A model generated the notes under the pieces. It did not search any database and had not been told where the DNA came from. It saw only the letters and a list, made by a program, of their open reading frames with translations. This document shows positions 1 to 13,330 of a stretch of 64,000 nucleotides of DNA, in pieces. How positions within the stretch are numbered: position 1 is the stretch's first letter; the number at the start of each line of letters is the position of its first letter. The translations under genes were made by a program, and so were the position numbers. The stretch comes from Syngnathus acus. Its lineage: Eukaryota > Chordata > Actinopteri > Syngnathiformes > Syngnathidae. The stretch covers positions 14,213,456 to 14,277,455 of the forward strand of contig NC_051095.1 in NCBI RefSeq assembly GCF_901709675.1, read 5' to 3'.

Positions 1-2590
1 GGCTTCGCTTTATCAATCAGTTGGTTTTGCCTTTTGTGCGGCTCTTGGGATCAAATCAGATTCACTCCAGGATTGAACGTGTGTTGCCATGGCCCGCTGC
101 ATTTGAAAGGCAATCCATTCAGCTGGAACTTTTGCACTTCAATTTGGAATAAGATGGATGCTGGTAAACTCTGCAGCCCTCGAAATGTGTCCTCCATTGC
201 CTGACTTGCCGCACATCAACTGCAGATGGACAAGGCTTGCTTATACATACAATGGTGTGACAGATTGAAACCGAAATCCCCCGCATTATGCCTCGTGCAT
301 TCATTATGCCTCTTTGACAATAATGAGTATTGATTACATGCAAGCTTTTAGGGATGCCGGTAAGGTTGTAGCCATAAATACATCCCATCAGACTTTAAGC
401 CTTCATTACGGGGGCTCGTTGATGTTGTGAGGCACATTTCATCCTTTCCTCCCTTCACCTACAATGATGCATAATTCATGTAGGAGATGAGACTGTCCTT
501 GTCACCTGCTTGAAATACTCGCTTTGGTTTGCCGGACTTTTAGGCGACCCGTTGCAAACCATTCTTGTGTAAATAAGCTCATCTTTAGCCGCTGTCACAG
601 ATTTCTTCGTCAAATCGTTGCTGTCTTGCCTTTCCTTGCTGAGCGCGGGTATTTCTTCTTATCATTAAGCCACACCCACACAGTGCCACCCGACTGTCTA
701 TATTGTTCCCTTCTTCTCGCAAACATCATTAATCCGCTCCCACGTAGCTGTAAATTCTCCAGACACTAAACAGCTGGGTTCGCAGACAGCCTCATGTAGT
801 TCATTCATTGTTGTGCTTGGGAACTGGCAGTTTTATGTCTCTTTAGTTTACAGCCCGCATTCTGACAATTAGCCTCTTACATCTATTAGGGGCGGCTATG
901 ATAAATGCCTTAATTTTTTATCGTTAACAGCAAATGTTAGAATGAACAAGGTTATGCTGCATAGTTGCTACATCGTGAAGCTGAAGTCAGTGATAGATTG
1001 CACGACTTGGCAGCGTTCAATAGTGAGCACAGTTAATTTAGGCCTGACTTGTTTGCTATCTAAACAGGCTGCCATTGAAATTGAACTAGGAAGCGATGAT
1101 AGTTGCAGGTTATAAATACATTGTGAAAAAAACACAACTTACATTTTTGACAGTGCTAAAGCAGTAATTCATGTTCGAACAACATGAAAATGGCAACAAT
1201 TAGCACAAGCAAGCAAGTTGTTTGCTCCTCACAGTTTCCGGCTTAAACAGGCTCCCTTTAGAACTCAAACAATTAGCAGAGTTTGTAATTTAAAAATGCA
1301 AATCTAGTTTTGCAACTGGAGTTGAACTGCCCAGTGAGTCACATCACATTCACACCCCTGCTATAGGGCAGCACATCCCCAGTGATGACCCAGCCAAGAT
1401 GGTGGTAATGATGAAATCGGTGGTGGTGGTGCGGGGGGGTTTAGCTGCCTGTCGTACCTTACCTAATAAGCCTCCTAATAACTCTGTTAACATCAGGGCC
1501 GATCAGGCCACCGGATCAAACGCACTCAAGCGATGTATGAACCCCACATGACGCTCTGTAACTTCACACTCTGGGGGGTGTAAAAAAGAAGAAAGAAATC
1601 TACAAGTCAAACCTTCAACCTGTGTGCTCACACATTGCAACACTGATTGTCACTTAAATTGTATTATTGATCCTGTCAAACTTTTAGTCACAAACATTGA
1701 GTTGCTTTTTATCTCGAGAACACAACAGGACCTCTACCATCTCATGTAACACATTTTATCTTCTGTCCTTTGTTGCAGTTCATTGTGGTAATTGTAGTAA
1801 ACACATTTTTGATACCTCCCGCACTCTCAACACATGTATGCTCAGACTCTATCGTCCATAAGTAAATCTCACCCAAATTCGGTTGGGATATGCACCACCC
1901 CACCCGTAAGCCAATGGTGACAAAGGTTTTAGGAAAAGTTTGGATAGACTGCCTATGTTTGATTGCAGTAATATTATAGAAAATAAGGTCCAGATTCTCA
2001 TCTTGGCGACTCCAAGCTCTTTGGACATGTTGATATCCGTTTGAAGGCCGGGGCAGCTTCCAGTCAAGAGAAATGGCCACTTTCCGTTCAGCTCATTGTT
2101 TAACAGCAAACAGGACCACAATTGGCGTTTTTCCACATGCTCATTCCGTGTGTCTCCCATTGTTGCTGAAGGATAGCCCACATTCCCTTTGCTCAATTAT
2201 TTTGATGGCTCAAGACCTCGACTCCAACTAGTAAATCACAGAGTCCGTAAATGCCCGTTGTTATTTCAAGCTGCCTTGATAGGTTTTTATCTCATTTTAA
2301 CAAACAAAAGAGTCCAAATGGTGGCATTTTCCTCATTTTGGACGAGAGGCCATTAATTGCTGGCGCAGGCAGGAGACATTAGTCTCAATAAAACACAAAA
2401 CAGCCTGATGTTCATTTCTCTCTGTTTGGCCCACTGTGACTAACTCAATGGTCAGTTCTCAAGCCTGCTCTTTTATATATAAAATCTCACATATGTATAC
2501 GTATATATCACATATGAATGGGGATCCGGCTCTTAATTATTAATGCCAAGTCATTTCTTTATTGTCAGACAATACGTGCATATGTATTGT

Positions 2591-2640
2591 GTGTGTGTGG
2601 GGGGGTGGGGATGTGTGTTTGTGCGTGTGTGTGTGTGTTT
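2591..2640 (+). repeat. GT-rich microsatellite
   Basis: Imperfect (GT)n with G runs (GTGTGTGTGTGGGGGGGTGG...GTGTGTGTGTGT). Confidence 0.8.
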
Positions 2641-4182
2641 CAGGGAGGGGGAGAGAGATTTGCTTTAATTCCGGCTTCATATTGCCTCGCTGTGATGTCC
2701 CACTGATTTTAATCTTCTCCTCTCAGATGAGAGCCATTCTGGCTTTCACAGTGCACTTTAACTTTAGCCCTCTGAATATTAGCTGCCTTTGATACCTGCC
2801 GCCGACAGCCTCCCATGTCTGCACCCCCCGTGCACATTTACTGCCCTTCTGCTACTCTAATTCAGTCATCAGAATTTGTCTCTTTAAAAATAAATATCCC
2901 TTGTGCGTTGCTCTTTTTTACGCTTCCCCTTCTGATCCATTAGCCACGGTTTACGGAACTGTTTTGGGTGCGTCATCTTTTTCTGGTATTGTTTTAAGCG
3001 GCTCGTGCTACAGTGCTGGCTTGACAATTTTGCGAGAGGAAACCGAGGGCAGTGAGACAGTGGACCGCCGCAATGTTAATGTTAAACGTTATATTGAGTA
3101 CAGTGTATGATTTCCCTTTGCCGAGTTCAAGTCATTGGAAGTGCACTTACCTTTGTTCGTAAATGGACCGAATGCATTCACTTTGGATCACAACTTTTGT
3201 AGAGTCTCATTCAACACTATGTATATTTAAGTTAGTAATAGATCAATCCTTGTGAGGCAAGGTATTTTGCTTTTGTTTATTTTGAAATGCCAGTGTCATT
3301 CGACTGTATATTCTAACGAAAAAAGAAGCATGTACATTGTCTGTGTGATTAACATGATTTAATTTGATAGATGAATTGTTATATTTACAGGTGTCCTGTT
3401 TTGACCGTGGTTGTTTTCTATGGTCACATCAACATTTGGAGCATCTTACCTTTTTTCCCCCCTTTTCATTGTGTGACATTTACTGTATAGTAATGTCACT
3501 CTGTGTTCTATCCAGCATAAAAAAGGGGGGAAATAACAACCACACACCATTATGTTTTATTCACAAGTGATATTTACATTGAAATGATATATTCATGTTT
3601 TCGCATGCTTCTTCCAATGTCTCCGATGTTTGCACAGAAACCTACTTTTGTATTTGATGCTTATTTACAACGAGGCTTGCATGTTAAGAACGGGCAGTTT
3701 CATCGAAGTTTCAACTTATTGAAAAGCCCCAGTGAAGCTTCATTAACTTCACTCCACCATGATCCCAGACAGCAGACTATGGAGCACATTTATAATGCAG
3801 CACACAAGTACAAGAGCAGTGGCGCCTTTTTTTTTTTTATAGGAAATACTTGATGGATGCACTGCTGCGCTGGATTGACCAGTTTTGAGTAATGCATGGA
3901 AAGAAAGAGGCAAGTTTGGGAAAGTTAAGTTGTCGGTGAAGTTGCTGAGTCATGGTTCTTGCAAGTCAAATGAAGTTTGTAGGCAAATACAATATCAAGC
4001 ATTTCACAAATGATTGGAAATCAATCTAGAATGATTAAGCTTCACTACGATATTGTAGATGCTATTTGAATGTTTTTATTATGTAGTATAGCCCTTTTCA
4101 TATGACTCATTAAAAATATACATATACAAAATAAACATATTTTGGTAGTAATAGAGTATTTTGAATTTTTTTGTTTGTTGTG

Positions 4183-4495
4183 CAGCACGGTGGTGCACTG
4201 GTTAGCATGTCACCTCCCAGTTCAGAAGTGCAGGGTTCCATTCCATCTTCTTCCGTAGTTTGCATGTTCTCCCCGTGCCTGCCTGGGTTCCCCCGGGGTA
4301 CTCCAGTTTCCTCCCATATTCCAGATTACCATGCATGGTAAGTGTGATGATTTTTTGTCTACGTGTGCCCTGCGATTGTCTTGCAATCAATTCAGGGTGT
4401 CCCCTGCCTACTGCCCCAAGACAGCTCGGATAGGCTCTAGCACCCCCGGGACACACATTGGGGATGTGCACTTCAGAAGATGACTGAATGCTTGT
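4183..4495 (+). mobile_element. V-SINE/DANA-like SINE copy
   Basis: Head GCACGGTGGTGCACTGGTTAGC (A-box-like), then the conserved core GTTTGCATGTTCTCCCCGTG, GTTTCCTCCCA, GTGCCCTGCGATTG and GGGTGTCCCCTGCCTACTG, ending in GATGACTGAATG. It has several substitutions relative to the copies at 54261 and 62114, so it is older. Confidence 0.8.
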
Positions 4496-5639
4496 TTGAT
4501 TGTTTTCCGACAGTCTGATTTTTTTGGGAGGGCGGGTAGCTGAATGCTTCATTGTCACTCAATCAAAATAATCTTATTTGAATGTAATGCAGTGCTTACA
4601 TTTTTATGACCTCTCGCTTGAATATTGTAAGTGATTTTCTTGCAGCACGACAACATAAATTTGCAATTTCAGTTAGCAGATTGACTCTTATCTCCCTTTT
4701 GTTTTTATTTCATCTTTTTCAAATGAGCTCAATCATCTCCACAGTTTTCAACTTTTGCCAACTTGTTGTTTCATGTTGACACCGTTAAAAGTACTTTGTG
4801 TTTGGATTTTGTGTTGACTGGTGATTTCCATACCGATCGGAAGGTGCACACAATCCCTATTTCCCTGGTGGCCAACAGCTTACTAGATAGACAGCCAGAA
4901 ACCCCGTGCCTGCTGAGTTTGCTACATGGTATTACGTTTGATTTGTCATTGAGCCTCTTTGCTAGAATTGGTTTGTGCCAAGAGGAATGGAATGGAGGAT
5001 AGACAGAAGGAGTGTTGGGGGAAAGAGAACAGCCGTGATGTCACCTGCTAGATGGGTAAACAATCAAGTCTGGAGTGTGCTCAGGATGGGGTCTCTTTGA
5101 ATGTAAACAATCATGACTTTTCAAACCACCGTGAGGTAAATTACTTCTCAGATGCACCAAAAAAGATGACTGAGGTGGGCAGACCAATGTGATTACAAAT
5201 GGTGATTCACAGTCACCCTGAAATGAACAAAACAAACAGCAGCTTGACTGAAGGAAATTGTAAGGGCCGGAAACACTGGAATTGTGAAACTGTTCCAGTT
5301 TGTCACAGTCCAATTTTGTCAAATGTGTCATTGTGTGCAAGCACACGTCCACTTGATTTCTTGACTTGTACTGTTAAACATGTGGTAGCGGTGGTGTATG
5401 AAATGTATGTCTTTTTTGCTTTGAAGCAAACTCGAATTGAGAATTTGGCCTCAAGACAAACGATGACCATCAATATATAAAGTCTAGAACCCACCGCCCT
5501 CACCTTTTTTGGACAATGATCCTGTTTTGACAAAATTCTCAGCATCCATCCTACCAGTTTGTTTACACTCTAGCGACGAGCGTGACCTAAAGCCAATCAC
5601 AACGTGGACTGTTTGCCATCCAATGATAAGGCATATATA

Positions 5640-5700
5640 GACCAACAAGCATTCACACTGATGATACTCGCACTTATGGACAATTTAGAGACTAGAGTTG
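5640..5700 (-). repeat. Short antisense V-SINE remnant
   Basis: CATTCACACTGATG...CACTTATGGACAATTTAGAG resembles the antisense middle part of the SINE copies (CACACCTAGGGACAATTTGGAG at 62270-62288). Very short, low certainty. Confidence 0.35.
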
Positions 5701-5978
5701 AGAGTCGTAGATTAGAGAGGCTGATGCACTGAGTGATGTGATTGGCAATAGATTATTACTTTTTCACCATGCTTGACTGACGCAAGGTCAAAGTGGCTCC
5801 CCTAAATTTGCCTTTTACTACCGCATTGAAGTACAATTTCTTTTATGTATTTGCGCTTTCCTTAACATTGTGAGAGAGGACTTTTTTTTTTTACCTTTGC
5901 AAAGGTCTGTTGTTCTCAAAGGTCCTCCATTTTTAATTTGTCAGTGCGCAGCATGTTGTGGAAATGTTACCAGACTTA

Positions 5979-6774
5979 CCGTAATTTTCGGACTACAAGT
6001 CGCACCGGAGTATAAGTCGCACCAGCCATAAAATGCCCAAAAATGTGAAAAAAAACATATAAGTCGCTCCGGAGTATAAGTCGCATTTTGGGGGGCAATT
6101 TATTCGACAAAATCCAACACCAAGAACAGACATGAACGAGCAACAACAGGCTAAACGATACGGTATGCTAACGTGACAAACACAAACGAGGAGCTGAGAA
6201 CGGGCCTGACGTAACATTCAGTTTTTTAAAAAAAACTATTACATAAATAACACGTTTATAAAACCATCTGTGTCACTCCAATTCATTAAATCCATCGATC
6301 GTCCTTTGTCAACAATGCCGCGTGCCGCGCCACAGTTCAAATTATTCCACAGGCCCATACAACGATATATAAACTATATTTTAAATAACTATCACATAAA
6401 CAACAATATTATCAAACCATTTGTGTCACTCCAAATCATTAAATCCATCGATCAAATTTCTCGTCCTTTATGTCATCCTGGTGACAGAGGACATGTCCAG
6501 AGGATATGGCGCTTTAAAGTGTTACTTTATTTGATTTTTTCTCTCTATTTTTCATGTTTTGAATATGTTCAAGATAAAGATGTCAAAGCATGTGAAGTGA
6601 TCAACTATACTAAAAATAACATGTGAAGTGGTCAACTATACTTGTAAGTAAGTGATGTGTTAATGATCAAGTAAAAATTTGTGAAAAAAAACATATATAA
6701 GTCGCTCCTGAGTATAAGTCGCCCCCCCACCCAAACTATGAAAAAAACCGCGACTTATAGTCCGAAAATTACGG
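5979..6774. mobile_element. TA-flanked MITE, 796 bp, TIR CCGTAATTTTCGGACTA
   Basis: The left end reads CCGTAATTTTCGGACTACAAGTCGC and the reverse complement of the right end reads CCGTAATTTTCGGACTATAAGTCGC, so the terminal repeats differ at one position over about 25 bp. Both ends are flanked by TA, the target duplication of Tc1/mariner-type elements. Inside each end are repeated ATAAGTCGC blocks (subterminal repeats). No transposase is present. The interior carries a direct repeat (about 6232-6311 and 6386-6470, both with ATTAAATCCATCGATC). Superfamily is inferred from the TA only. Confidence 0.8.
6232..6470. repeat. Internal direct repeat of the MITE
   Basis: Two copies of an about 80-bp unit sharing AACTATyACATAAA, AACCATyTGTGTCACTCCAA and ATTAAATCCATCGATC at 6232-6311 and 6386-6470. 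They are separated by about 75 bp and lie inside the MITE. Confidence 0.75.
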
Positions 6775-9296
6775 TACTCATTAGTAGGTTCCTGAAACAG
6801 AAATGAAGCTAAACTAGCAATATGGTAATGCCTTGTTGTTCTTGTCTTGAATGATGCATTGCAAGGAACGCCAACTTTCTGCTGCGCGTCTTTTGGATCT
6901 ATAAAGCAAATCTACAAAAATTATATATATCATTTTGAGTAATTTGGCTCTTTCAGAGTAAATTATTGTGGGTCATGGCAAATGGTGTTTGATAAACTAA
7001 TAAATGTATGTTGATAAACTCTATGAAAGAGATTGAGTGGAGCAAATGTTGAGTCCAAGAAAATGTCACAATCTTATTATTTTTTTTACATCAACACTAA
7101 ACAATGCTGCTAGTTGCCTTCTCCAGTTTACCATTTCTTGCTTTTATTTTTCTTCCCCAGTGCTTATATTTTCTTTTCTGATATCATTGTTTTGTTGACT
7201 TTACCTTCCTGTCTGCTCCTTGTCTTTATCCCTGATCATTTTCTTGTAGCAGTATCCTTGCATCTGGATTTCATGGTCTACAAGAGTGTTGGGCTTGTTG
7301 TCTTTTTTTCCTTTCCACCACTTGTTAAAAGAGTTTTAGTGTGCAGAATACTATTTTTTTATTGTTGCCTTGAGGGTTTTCCTTTGAGTGGCACTTGATT
7401 CTGTCCTTTTGACTTTATTAACTCCACAGTACACATCTCAGGAATCTGATTATCTTTTCAGAGAATTTGGACAAGGCTGACGTTCAAGGTGGAACAATAT
7501 TTTTCTTTCTGCTGTGTGTGGGTGCTCTTCACCCCATAAACAAACAGGGAATGTAGAAAATGGAAATCTGTCGCAGCTGTACAAGTATTCATGCAAAGTT
7601 CAATGTCTCGTTATGTTTATTGGTAGTTTCAGTGCTTCTGTAAATATGTGCACTGATGCTCAAATTCAAAGGCACTGTGGGCAGGTAGGCTGGCCACTGA
7701 CCAATGGTTTCCAGCAGATGTGTCATCATTTACACTGAAATATGAGCCCACATCGGCGTATGAGTGCTGACTGAGTCGATGTACATGAATTAATGATTTG
7801 CCGCATGGAAAGCCGCGATCCAGCAATGGTCGATGATTGTTAAGTAGGAGAGTTTTAAAGACGAGACATATCATACTTTGTACGCCCAGATTTGCATTAA
7901 AGTGTTCTCGCTCTCCTTGACCTTTCTTTTCACCTTTTTCCACTCTCCGCCAATCCCTCTCTGGCTAAGGTAAAACCCACTAATTAAAGTTTGCACGGGC
8001 CACAGGCGTCCCCGGGGATGTAGAGTCTCCACAAATGTACTGTGTAAGACCAATTAACCTGAGAAGATTGATATGCTTTGATTTTCATTTCAATCACATC
8101 AGGCAGCAAAACCTACTGACCGACTATCTGGATGACGTTACATGTTTTTCTTTGTATAGCAATACTGAAATTGAGTCTACTGTTTCATTTCCTGTGCTTA
8201 ACTCTCCTTAAAGGCTTGGATACCTTGCGGGGAGACACTAACTTCAGGAATACTATCTTACAAGGGTCACCTTTGCCCCTTTTAGTACTTTCTCAGCTTG
8301 GTGACTGTTAACTCATTTTGAGTGTTTGAGTGTCCATTGGCAAACTAGGCAGTACCAGGTAAAAGCCACATCACTTTGATTTATTTGAATTGCCCTCCTA
8401 AAAACGTATCAAAGTTTGTTAACGTTGAATTTTGAGTTTAGCCATTATATCTATATTTTTATAGATATATTATGCAGCAAACTCTCTCCTATTCTGGAAG
8501 GTCCTCCTACGATATTTTGGATTATGAAATTCTGTAATTCTGAAAAAGGTCAGAGGACACTGACGGAGCTGAAAGACAGCCTCCTTCTGTTCTTCCCTTA
8601 GGTGTTTGATGGGCCTGAGGTCAGGGCTTTGTCAAATTCCTCCACATCAAATGTATCCGAGCATGCCTTTATGGACCTTTGCCTGTCATGCTGTCATGCC
8701 TTCCTCAAACTATTCCTACAAAGTTAGAAACAGAAATGTCTCATTAGGAAGAAAAAAGGAGGGAAGCTTAATGAATTGATGGCTTTTCTTTCAAAGATAT
8801 GGTGATATGTCGGAGGTTGTGTCTAAGACTGGAACAAACTAAAGCTTGCATTAAACGTAAAAGCCTTGTGCCATATTATGATGTAAAGATTTGGTGGTTC
8901 ACTAAGCAGGTCAGTCTGGGCACTCACACCCATGAATCTCTCTCTACATGTCGGGTGGATTTGTTCATTAAAGGTGTGGGGAATGCTTTGACCTTAGGCT
9001 GGTCTCACAACGACCTCAATGTCTCTAAATAACTCATTAGCTGCGCTTCTCCTCCTGTACTGCACGTCTTCACTCAATCAACGCCCAAGTCGTTCGCTGC
9101 ATGTTTCTCTGCGTGCTGGCGTATGTGTCTGTGATCATGACGGTTCCTAGTGGGATTCAATTAACAGAAGATGTCACAATGTAGCTAGAGATTTTTTTGG
9201 AGAACTACAACGCCACCTCAGCGTAAAATGAATAATCTTTGGCAACACTCATGTCCTCAATCTTAATTTAAGATCAACCAGCAAAAAAAAAAAGTG

Positions 9297-9365
9297 AATC
9301 AAGTCAAGTCAAATTTATTTAAATAGGCTTTAATCACAGAACGGTCTCAAAGGGACACACAACAC
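9297..9365. repeat. Dispersed repeat fragment with (AAGTC)n
   Basis: TCAAGTCAAGTCAAATTTATTTAAATAGGCTTTAATCACAGAACGGTCTCAAAGGG resembles a common fish retroelement 3' end (TTTATTTATATAGC...AATCACA...TCTCAAAGGGC). The family is not assigned. Confidence 0.5.
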
Positions 9366-11200
9366 AAATATGAAGACATTACTGTATTCCTTGGTCTCTG
9401 CCCCTTTCGATTATATACTGTCTTTTTTTTCTTCAATATTGTTTATTTATATTTGGGCAGGAGCCATTCCACTTTTTTGTTGAGGAAAACATATTGTTGT
9501 CATTGTTCTCTTTTTTTCTTTTGCACATTTATAATGGCTGTCAAATATGCACATTTTTACTATTCGCTGGCCGACTGAGTCTTTACCCCCTGTGGGCCAC
9601 TGTACATATATCTGTGCAGAGCCCTCTGGTACTTTACAGTACTGACATTTTCTCTGCCAGCCTCATATACTTCCTACTTGTAGGCTACAGTAACATTGAT
9701 CAAGTCATTTATGCTTAACAAAATGCTGCACACTATCCCATAAAAGTACAAATAATCGATGGCCTTGCACCTTTTTCTATAACAAAGATGTAGGGTTGAT
9801 GTTAACGCACAGCCCTAAATTCCTCCGTAGCGTTTGCACCTCCAATCAATACATTATTTTTAATGGGTGTTCAAAGATAGCTATCTATTGTGTTAGTCAA
9901 ACATAACAAATATTGCTGGCTGTTTGGGTTGGTGACTCATTCCATGGATAAATAGTTGCTTGGTGTAACAAGTGTACTTCCCAGCCCCACGCCCCATCAG
10001 ATTTGTGCTGCTGATTATTGAATGGTAACGGCAGCAGCGGATGATTCACATCACCCTCATAAAACCACACAAGCCGACTGACTCCAAGACACGTTCTCAC
10101 AAAAGATGCCGGTCCCTCTGGATTTGCAGGCTTCTTACACTCGGGCTGGCAGGAGCTCGTCTGCTATGCCTTCCTTGTTCTCGGCCGCCGCCCCCACACA
10201 ACCCGGTCCAACAAAGATAAACACATGCTGGGTAGATTATTAGAAGCGCACTGAGGGCCCCACAGCAGAGCAGCGAGGGCCGCTTTGTGCTCCGATGGTG
10301 GCGGTGGAACCTTGTGCGATCCGATGCAGCCCCCTCCCCTGGGGGGCTGTGATACATACTTAGACACAGGTGGGCGCTGATACCAGCATGTGAGCGACAG
10401 TGAGTTGCAATTGTCAAAGGAGAGCTCTGTCACATTGATTTCACTAATGACATGGTGGAGGTTTTCTTTTCCTTCTTTTCTTTTTCTCACTCCCACGTCA
10501 TACACGTCACAAATTCAAAGGCCTCGGCGACCACAGAGTCAATCTCGCCACATAGGCAGGACAAGTTATCTCCAATTCCATGTGTCTTGTGCTTTTAGTG
10601 CGCTGTCCCCATTGGAGAAAATAACTGTAAATAAACATTTGTATGTGTTTTTGCACTTGATACATGTAATGCCTGCAGGAAAAACTGTATGATTATGATT
10701 GTTAAGGTTTTCCATTTGTTTTGTTGTTGTTGTTTTTTACCGACAGGGACACCTCCTGTCTCTTGCGCACCCACAAAAAAAACAAAAACAAATCTCTGTT
10801 GTTTTAATATGTATGACTCTATTTTTGTATCCTAAACATGGGAACATATTCATCTTTGTGTAAGTGTAGTTTACTTCGGTTTTGCAGACTGCACTGCTTT
10901 CTGGGCATTTTGGCGGACCAAGTGTGTTTTCTGTTCGATTGCCTGGGGCACACTTGACAATTTGGTGAAAAAAAAAAGCAGGTCTAAGTTGGGGTGGTGT
11001 AATACAATTTTGGTGAATTTATATGAAGCATTTAAAGAAGATAAAATGCGAGAGCATCTCTTCAATGAAACAACATTTTTTAAACAGTGTGTACTGGAGG
11101 GAAAGGAGGTACACCAATTCTTGGGGAATGCTGAAGGGGATATGTATGGAAAACCATTTTGTCAATTCAGACATTCTTTCTATCCACAATCATTTAAAAC

Positions 11201-11475
11201 ACTGATATTTTGCTGGGTTAATAAAAACAAGTAAATGATGGAGTGTTAGAGGTACATAAAGGGAAAATGTAATACAAATGTAAAAATAAAAATGCAAAAA
11301 AAATTATGGGTTGAAATGCATATACTTTCAATTTGTACTGATATTTTGCTGGGTTAATAAAAACAAGTAAATGATGGCGTGTTAGAGGTAAACAAGGGGA
11401 AAATGTAATACAAATGTAAAAATACAAATGTAAAAAAAATGTATTGGTTGGAATGCATATATTTTCAATTTGTAC
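11201..11475. repeat. 136-bp tandem duplication
   Basis: Two consecutive copies start ACTGATATTTTGCTGGGTTA at 11201 and 11337 and end TTTTCAATTTGTAC or close variants. They differ at scattered positions (for example GGAGTG/GGCGTG, TACATAAAG/TAAACAAGG). Both share AAATGTAATACAAATGTAAA. Confidence 0.9.
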
Positions 11476-11529
11476 ACAGCATTTAGTTAGTTATATTTGT
11501 ATAAATTCTAAACTCATTTAAAACTCGTC

Positions 11530-11740
11530 TTGCGGCACTGGTTAGCCCGTCCGCCTCACAGCTCTGGCTTTGGCATCCCTGTGTGGTGTGCATCTTATCC
11601 CCGTGCTTGCGTGGGTTTTCTCGGGGTACTACGGTTTCCTCCCACATTCCAAAAACATGCTTGGTAGGCCAATTGACCACTCCGAATCGTCCGTTGCTGT
11701 GAGTGTGAGTGCCTGTTGTTGTCTTGTTCTGGTTGCAGGG
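11530..11740 (+). mobile_element. V-SINE-like copy, 3' part lost
   Basis: CGGCACTGGTTAGCCCGTCCGCCTCACAG head, then CCCCGTGCTTGCGTGGG, GTTTCCTCCCACATTCC and AAAAACATGCTTGGTAGGCC, as in the 54261 copy. Similarity fades after TGAGTGTGAGTG. The sequence directly after it has a CTCF-like motif (11744-11761). Confidence 0.75.
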
Positions 11741-11743
11741 GTG

Positions 11744-11761
11744 CCAGTAGGGGGCACTGTG
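11744..11761 (+). promoter_or_regulatory. CTCF-like binding motif
   Basis: CCAGTAGGGGGCACTGTG fits the vertebrate CTCF core consensus CCASYAGRKGGCRS plus the following TGTG. It is a sequence match only, adjacent to a degraded SINE. Confidence 0.45.
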
Positions 11762-13264
11762 CTAAAGGCCAATGACCGCATGAGAATACATGCATGAATG
11801 TCTATTGGAGGGTAGATGCAGTGTGCTCCAGGCTCACTGGGATTGTGTTAATCATGGACATGCCTTAAATGTGTCCTCATCTTTTGACTGTGTTGAATGA
11901 TTGAACTGAGTCTACGTAAGAAGGTGGTTATTTGACTTTTTTTAGACTTATTGTTTTAACTTCTGTTCACATGTTCTATTTTTGAAGAAATGGCAGTCTT
12001 TCTTTTTTTGGGTGCGTTATTATCTCGAGCTTAGGGCCCGGCCGGTTATGTTTGCTCTTGTGCTTTCTTCAAAATAACACTTAGCTGAAGAAAAGGCTAA
12101 ACAGTTCTTTGAAAACAGCATCATTTTACTGTTTGGGGTGAAAATGGTTACATATTGTAGTATTTCGTCAGCTCCACATTAATAAACACCATACCCTAAT
12201 TAATTTTCGAGTATATCATTTTGAATTGAGATACAAAACATCGTTTAATGCTGACCCATTAACAACAACATAAAAAGCTACAATTTATTTGAATACTGAT
12301 GTGAAAAAGAATTAAGTAAAATATGTATGTCTGTCCGATAAAATAAAAAAATAAAGTAAAATATGACTGTTGGTGTAGTGTAAAGCAAACCCTCAGAAAA
12401 CAAATTTTCAATGAGCATCCATCATTAACACTTCATTCAATTGATCTAAATTCAAATTTTCCTGTGATTATGTTGTTTTTGATGAAGGATCTTGAAAAAA
12501 TACCAATTCAAGTGTGCGCGGATCATTTTACAATGTGGGCACCAAGTCCTCTGCTGGGGTTTCCAATTAAGATACAATCTGTTATCTGTTCGGACCACTA
12601 ATAAGCACAACAAAGCGGATTGAGCGGACCCCCTGGAATTCATATCAGACCTCTTGAAATTACCATCAAACCTCTCTATCTGATGCATTGCCAATACCTG
12701 CTCACATTCCCAATTAAAAGCCACAGGCAGGTTGCTCTCCTCTTAATAAGGGAATGTATTATGCCCACTGCCACTGTGACGCATAATGAGTGGACACCAA
12801 CGAACTGTGTTGGGCGAAAATCACTTCATGTTATTTGCGGGATTCTTTTCATCTGAAATCAATGTGTGTGTGTTGTGAGCTATTTGAGCCCAGTGGCTCA
12901 GTGTGTGCGTGTGTGTTTTTTCTGTGATAATTAGGACGTGCGTGTGGCCAATCAAATACAGCGGCCACCAGCAAGCACAGCATTGTTGACCTTCTTTTCA
13001 TGGTAAAGCCAATTACAACAGCAACCATGAGACAGGAAGAGTAATGCGAACAATTAGATGCAAACGACATGTTAGCTTTATTCCATTGGGGGGGGCTATA
13101 TTCATGAGACTTTTGACCAAATTTGGCAATCTTTCAAAGCACTAATGGGAATGACTTAGAAAATCCATATTTTTACATTTTGGGTGTTTATTTGGACAAT
13201 CTGTTGCGAGGCAGATTAGCAGTCCAGGTTTATGAATCTGTCCTCACCATCCTTATTAGGGCCT

Positions 13265-13330
13265 CGGGTAACTGGGGCCCACTGACTCTGGGTGACAGGC
13301 AACCTGGACTGGTCAGCAGCCAGTAGCAAC
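13265..13330 (-). repeat. Short antisense V-SINE remnant
   Basis: GACAGGCAACCTGGACTGGTCAGCAGCCAGT looks like the antisense 3' third of the SINE (ACACCCTGAACCGGTTGCCAGCCAAT at 62200-62225). Diverged. Confidence 0.35.

Noticed and set aside
10962-11234. 90-codon open frame as a small gene
   Set aside because: No recognisable domain, overlaps a tandem duplication, no splice or promoter context.
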